6,282 bases of DNA from JBBKXJ01 sp037969395 (GTDB taxonomy: Bacteria; Pseudomonadota; Gammaproteobacteria; Pseudomonadales; JAUIET01), in NCBI GenBank assembly GCA_037969395.1, contig JBBKXJ010000062.1, positions 1 to 6,282 of the forward strand, in the 5' to 3' direction. The notes under the pieces were generated by a model. That model had not been told where the DNA came from, did no database searches, and saw only the letters and a program-made list of their open reading frames with translations. Position numbers and translations under genes: made by a program. Positions 5,943 to 6,282 of this stretch are shown in pieces. Each line of letters starts with the position of its first letter. Positions within the stretch are counted from its first letter, which is position 1.

Positions 5943-5993
5943 AAAACAGGGTAATGATCAAGGTACAGGTGAAACAGTATACCTGTTCTGTTA
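5943..5993. promoter_or_regulatory. cluster of AACAG/CTGTT half-sites between sdaA and the hydroxyacid dehydrogenase gene
   Basis: In about 50 bp there are AAAACAGG, TACAGGT, AAACAGT, ACCTGTT and TCTGTTA. Two pairs make inverted repeats: AACAG-tatac-CTGTT (5973-5987) and ACAGGT...ACCTGT (5965-5986). The minus strand also reads TATACT here (5982-5977), a good -10 shape for sdaA. A dimeric regulator of the divergent pair is a reasonable inference; its identity is unknown. Confidence 0.4.
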
Positions 5994-6061
5994 ATGTTAC
6001 CGCTGCTTTTGCGACACCCTTGTATACTGGCCTGCAACCATTCAAACGACAAAAATATAAT

Positions 6062-6122
6062 GCTGCGGCGGTTACGCAGCCGGCTGGTTCGGCGTGGAGC
6101 CGCAAGCAGTGGAGTCACTGCT
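6062..6122 (+). other. two hairpins in the leader of the hydroxyacid dehydrogenase gene
   Basis: GCTGCG (6062-6067) pairs with CGCAGC (6075-6080) over a 7-nt loop. AGCAGTG (6105-6111) pairs with CACTGCT (6116-6122) over the tetraloop GAGT. Neither is followed by a T run, so these are not simple terminators. They could form a structured 5' leader; I could not match them to a known riboswitch. Confidence 0.35.
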
Positions 6123-6188
6123 ATCGCAGCGGCGCGAACGGGGAATGCAACCAGGCTGGAGCAATATATTCCGCGAGGATGTTAATCG

Positions 6189-6282
6189 ATGACCATTAAA
6201 ATCGTGTTTCTGGATCGTGCAACCATTGCGCCCGACATCAAGCTGGCTGCGCCGAAATTCAAGCACGACTGGGTTGATTACG
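6189..6282 (+). CDS. D-2-hydroxyacid dehydrogenase (glycerate dehydrogenase / hydroxypyruvate reductase-like), N-terminal fragment
   Basis: The first 31 codons are present; the gene continues past the right edge. GAGGA (6175-6179) lies 9 nt before the ATG. The N-terminus IKIVFLDRATIAP, followed by a proline-containing segment and HDWVDY, matches the opening strand of D-isomer-specific 2-hydroxyacid dehydrogenases annotated as glycerate dehydrogenase (HprA-like). Such enzymes use NAD(P)H to interconvert hydroxypyruvate and D-glycerate. Divergence from sdaA fits shared control of serine-linked carbon. The cofactor loop (GxGxxG) and catalytic Arg/Glu/His are outside the window, so substrate is open. 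Confidence 0.72.
   Translation, partial: MTIKIVFLDRATIAPDIKLAAPKFKHDWVDY

Noticed and set aside
5902..6188. Glycine riboswitch in front of the hydroxyacid dehydrogenase or sdaA
   Set aside because: The conserved core elements of that riboswitch were not seen on either strand; only simple hairpins and repeats are present.
1..6282. CRISPR array, tRNA or rRNA gene, or transposase gene
   Set aside because: No regularly spaced direct repeats, no cloverleaf or rRNA-like segments and no transposase motifs were seen.

Overview
The window looks like chromosome from a mid-GC gammaproteobacterium, probably a marine, Cellvibrionales- or Alteromonadales-like lineage. That placement is inferred from protein resemblance and base composition only. 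Genes are sparse on the left and ordinary on the right.

Left part (1-2147) is an L-lactate control region. The first 20 codons of a leftward lutA/lldE-type gene (L-lactate oxidation) leave the window at the left edge. Behind it is a long, mostly non-coding stretch with an array of 15-bp palindromes of the form ATTGGTAnTACCAAT (318-332, 374-388, 589-603, plus half-sites). Next comes a leftward GntR-family regulator of the FadR/FCD class (839-1615), LldR/PdhR-like. Its upstream region holds two more palindromes, of the variant ATTGGTTTAACCAAT (1639-1657 and 1825-1839). The site type is the one known for LldR/PdhR proteins, so the simplest reading is one regulator that represses itself and the lactate operon. 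Both gene-free stretches also hold weak fragments that look like remains of lost genes.

Middle part (2148-4490): a complete YghU-type glutathione S-transferase lies on the minus strand. Divergent from it is an iron-containing alcohol dehydrogenase gene on the plus strand, broken by a frameshift exactly in front of the GGGSS nucleotide-binding loop. The break is best explained by a deletion of about 14 bp between two GCGAT repeats. A 178-bp element with perfect 25-bp terminal inverted repeats and flanking TAA triplets follows directly. It is a MITE-like insertion whose left TAA is the dehydrogenase stop codon.

Right part (4501-6282): a complete single-chain iron-sulphur L-serine dehydratase (SdaA) on the minus strand is divergent from the start of a D-2-hydroxyacid (glycerate/hydroxypyruvate) dehydrogenase running off the right edge. 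Their shared 287-bp intergenic region carries a cluster of AACAG/CTGTT half-sites and two hairpins.

Metabolically the locus sits around pyruvate: lactate to pyruvate on the left, serine to pyruvate and hydroxypyruvate/glycerate turnover on the right. No CRISPR array, tRNA, rRNA or transposase gene was seen, and nothing shows a wholly new system. The most notable items are the operator array, the MITE-like element at a stop codon and the broken dehydrogenase.
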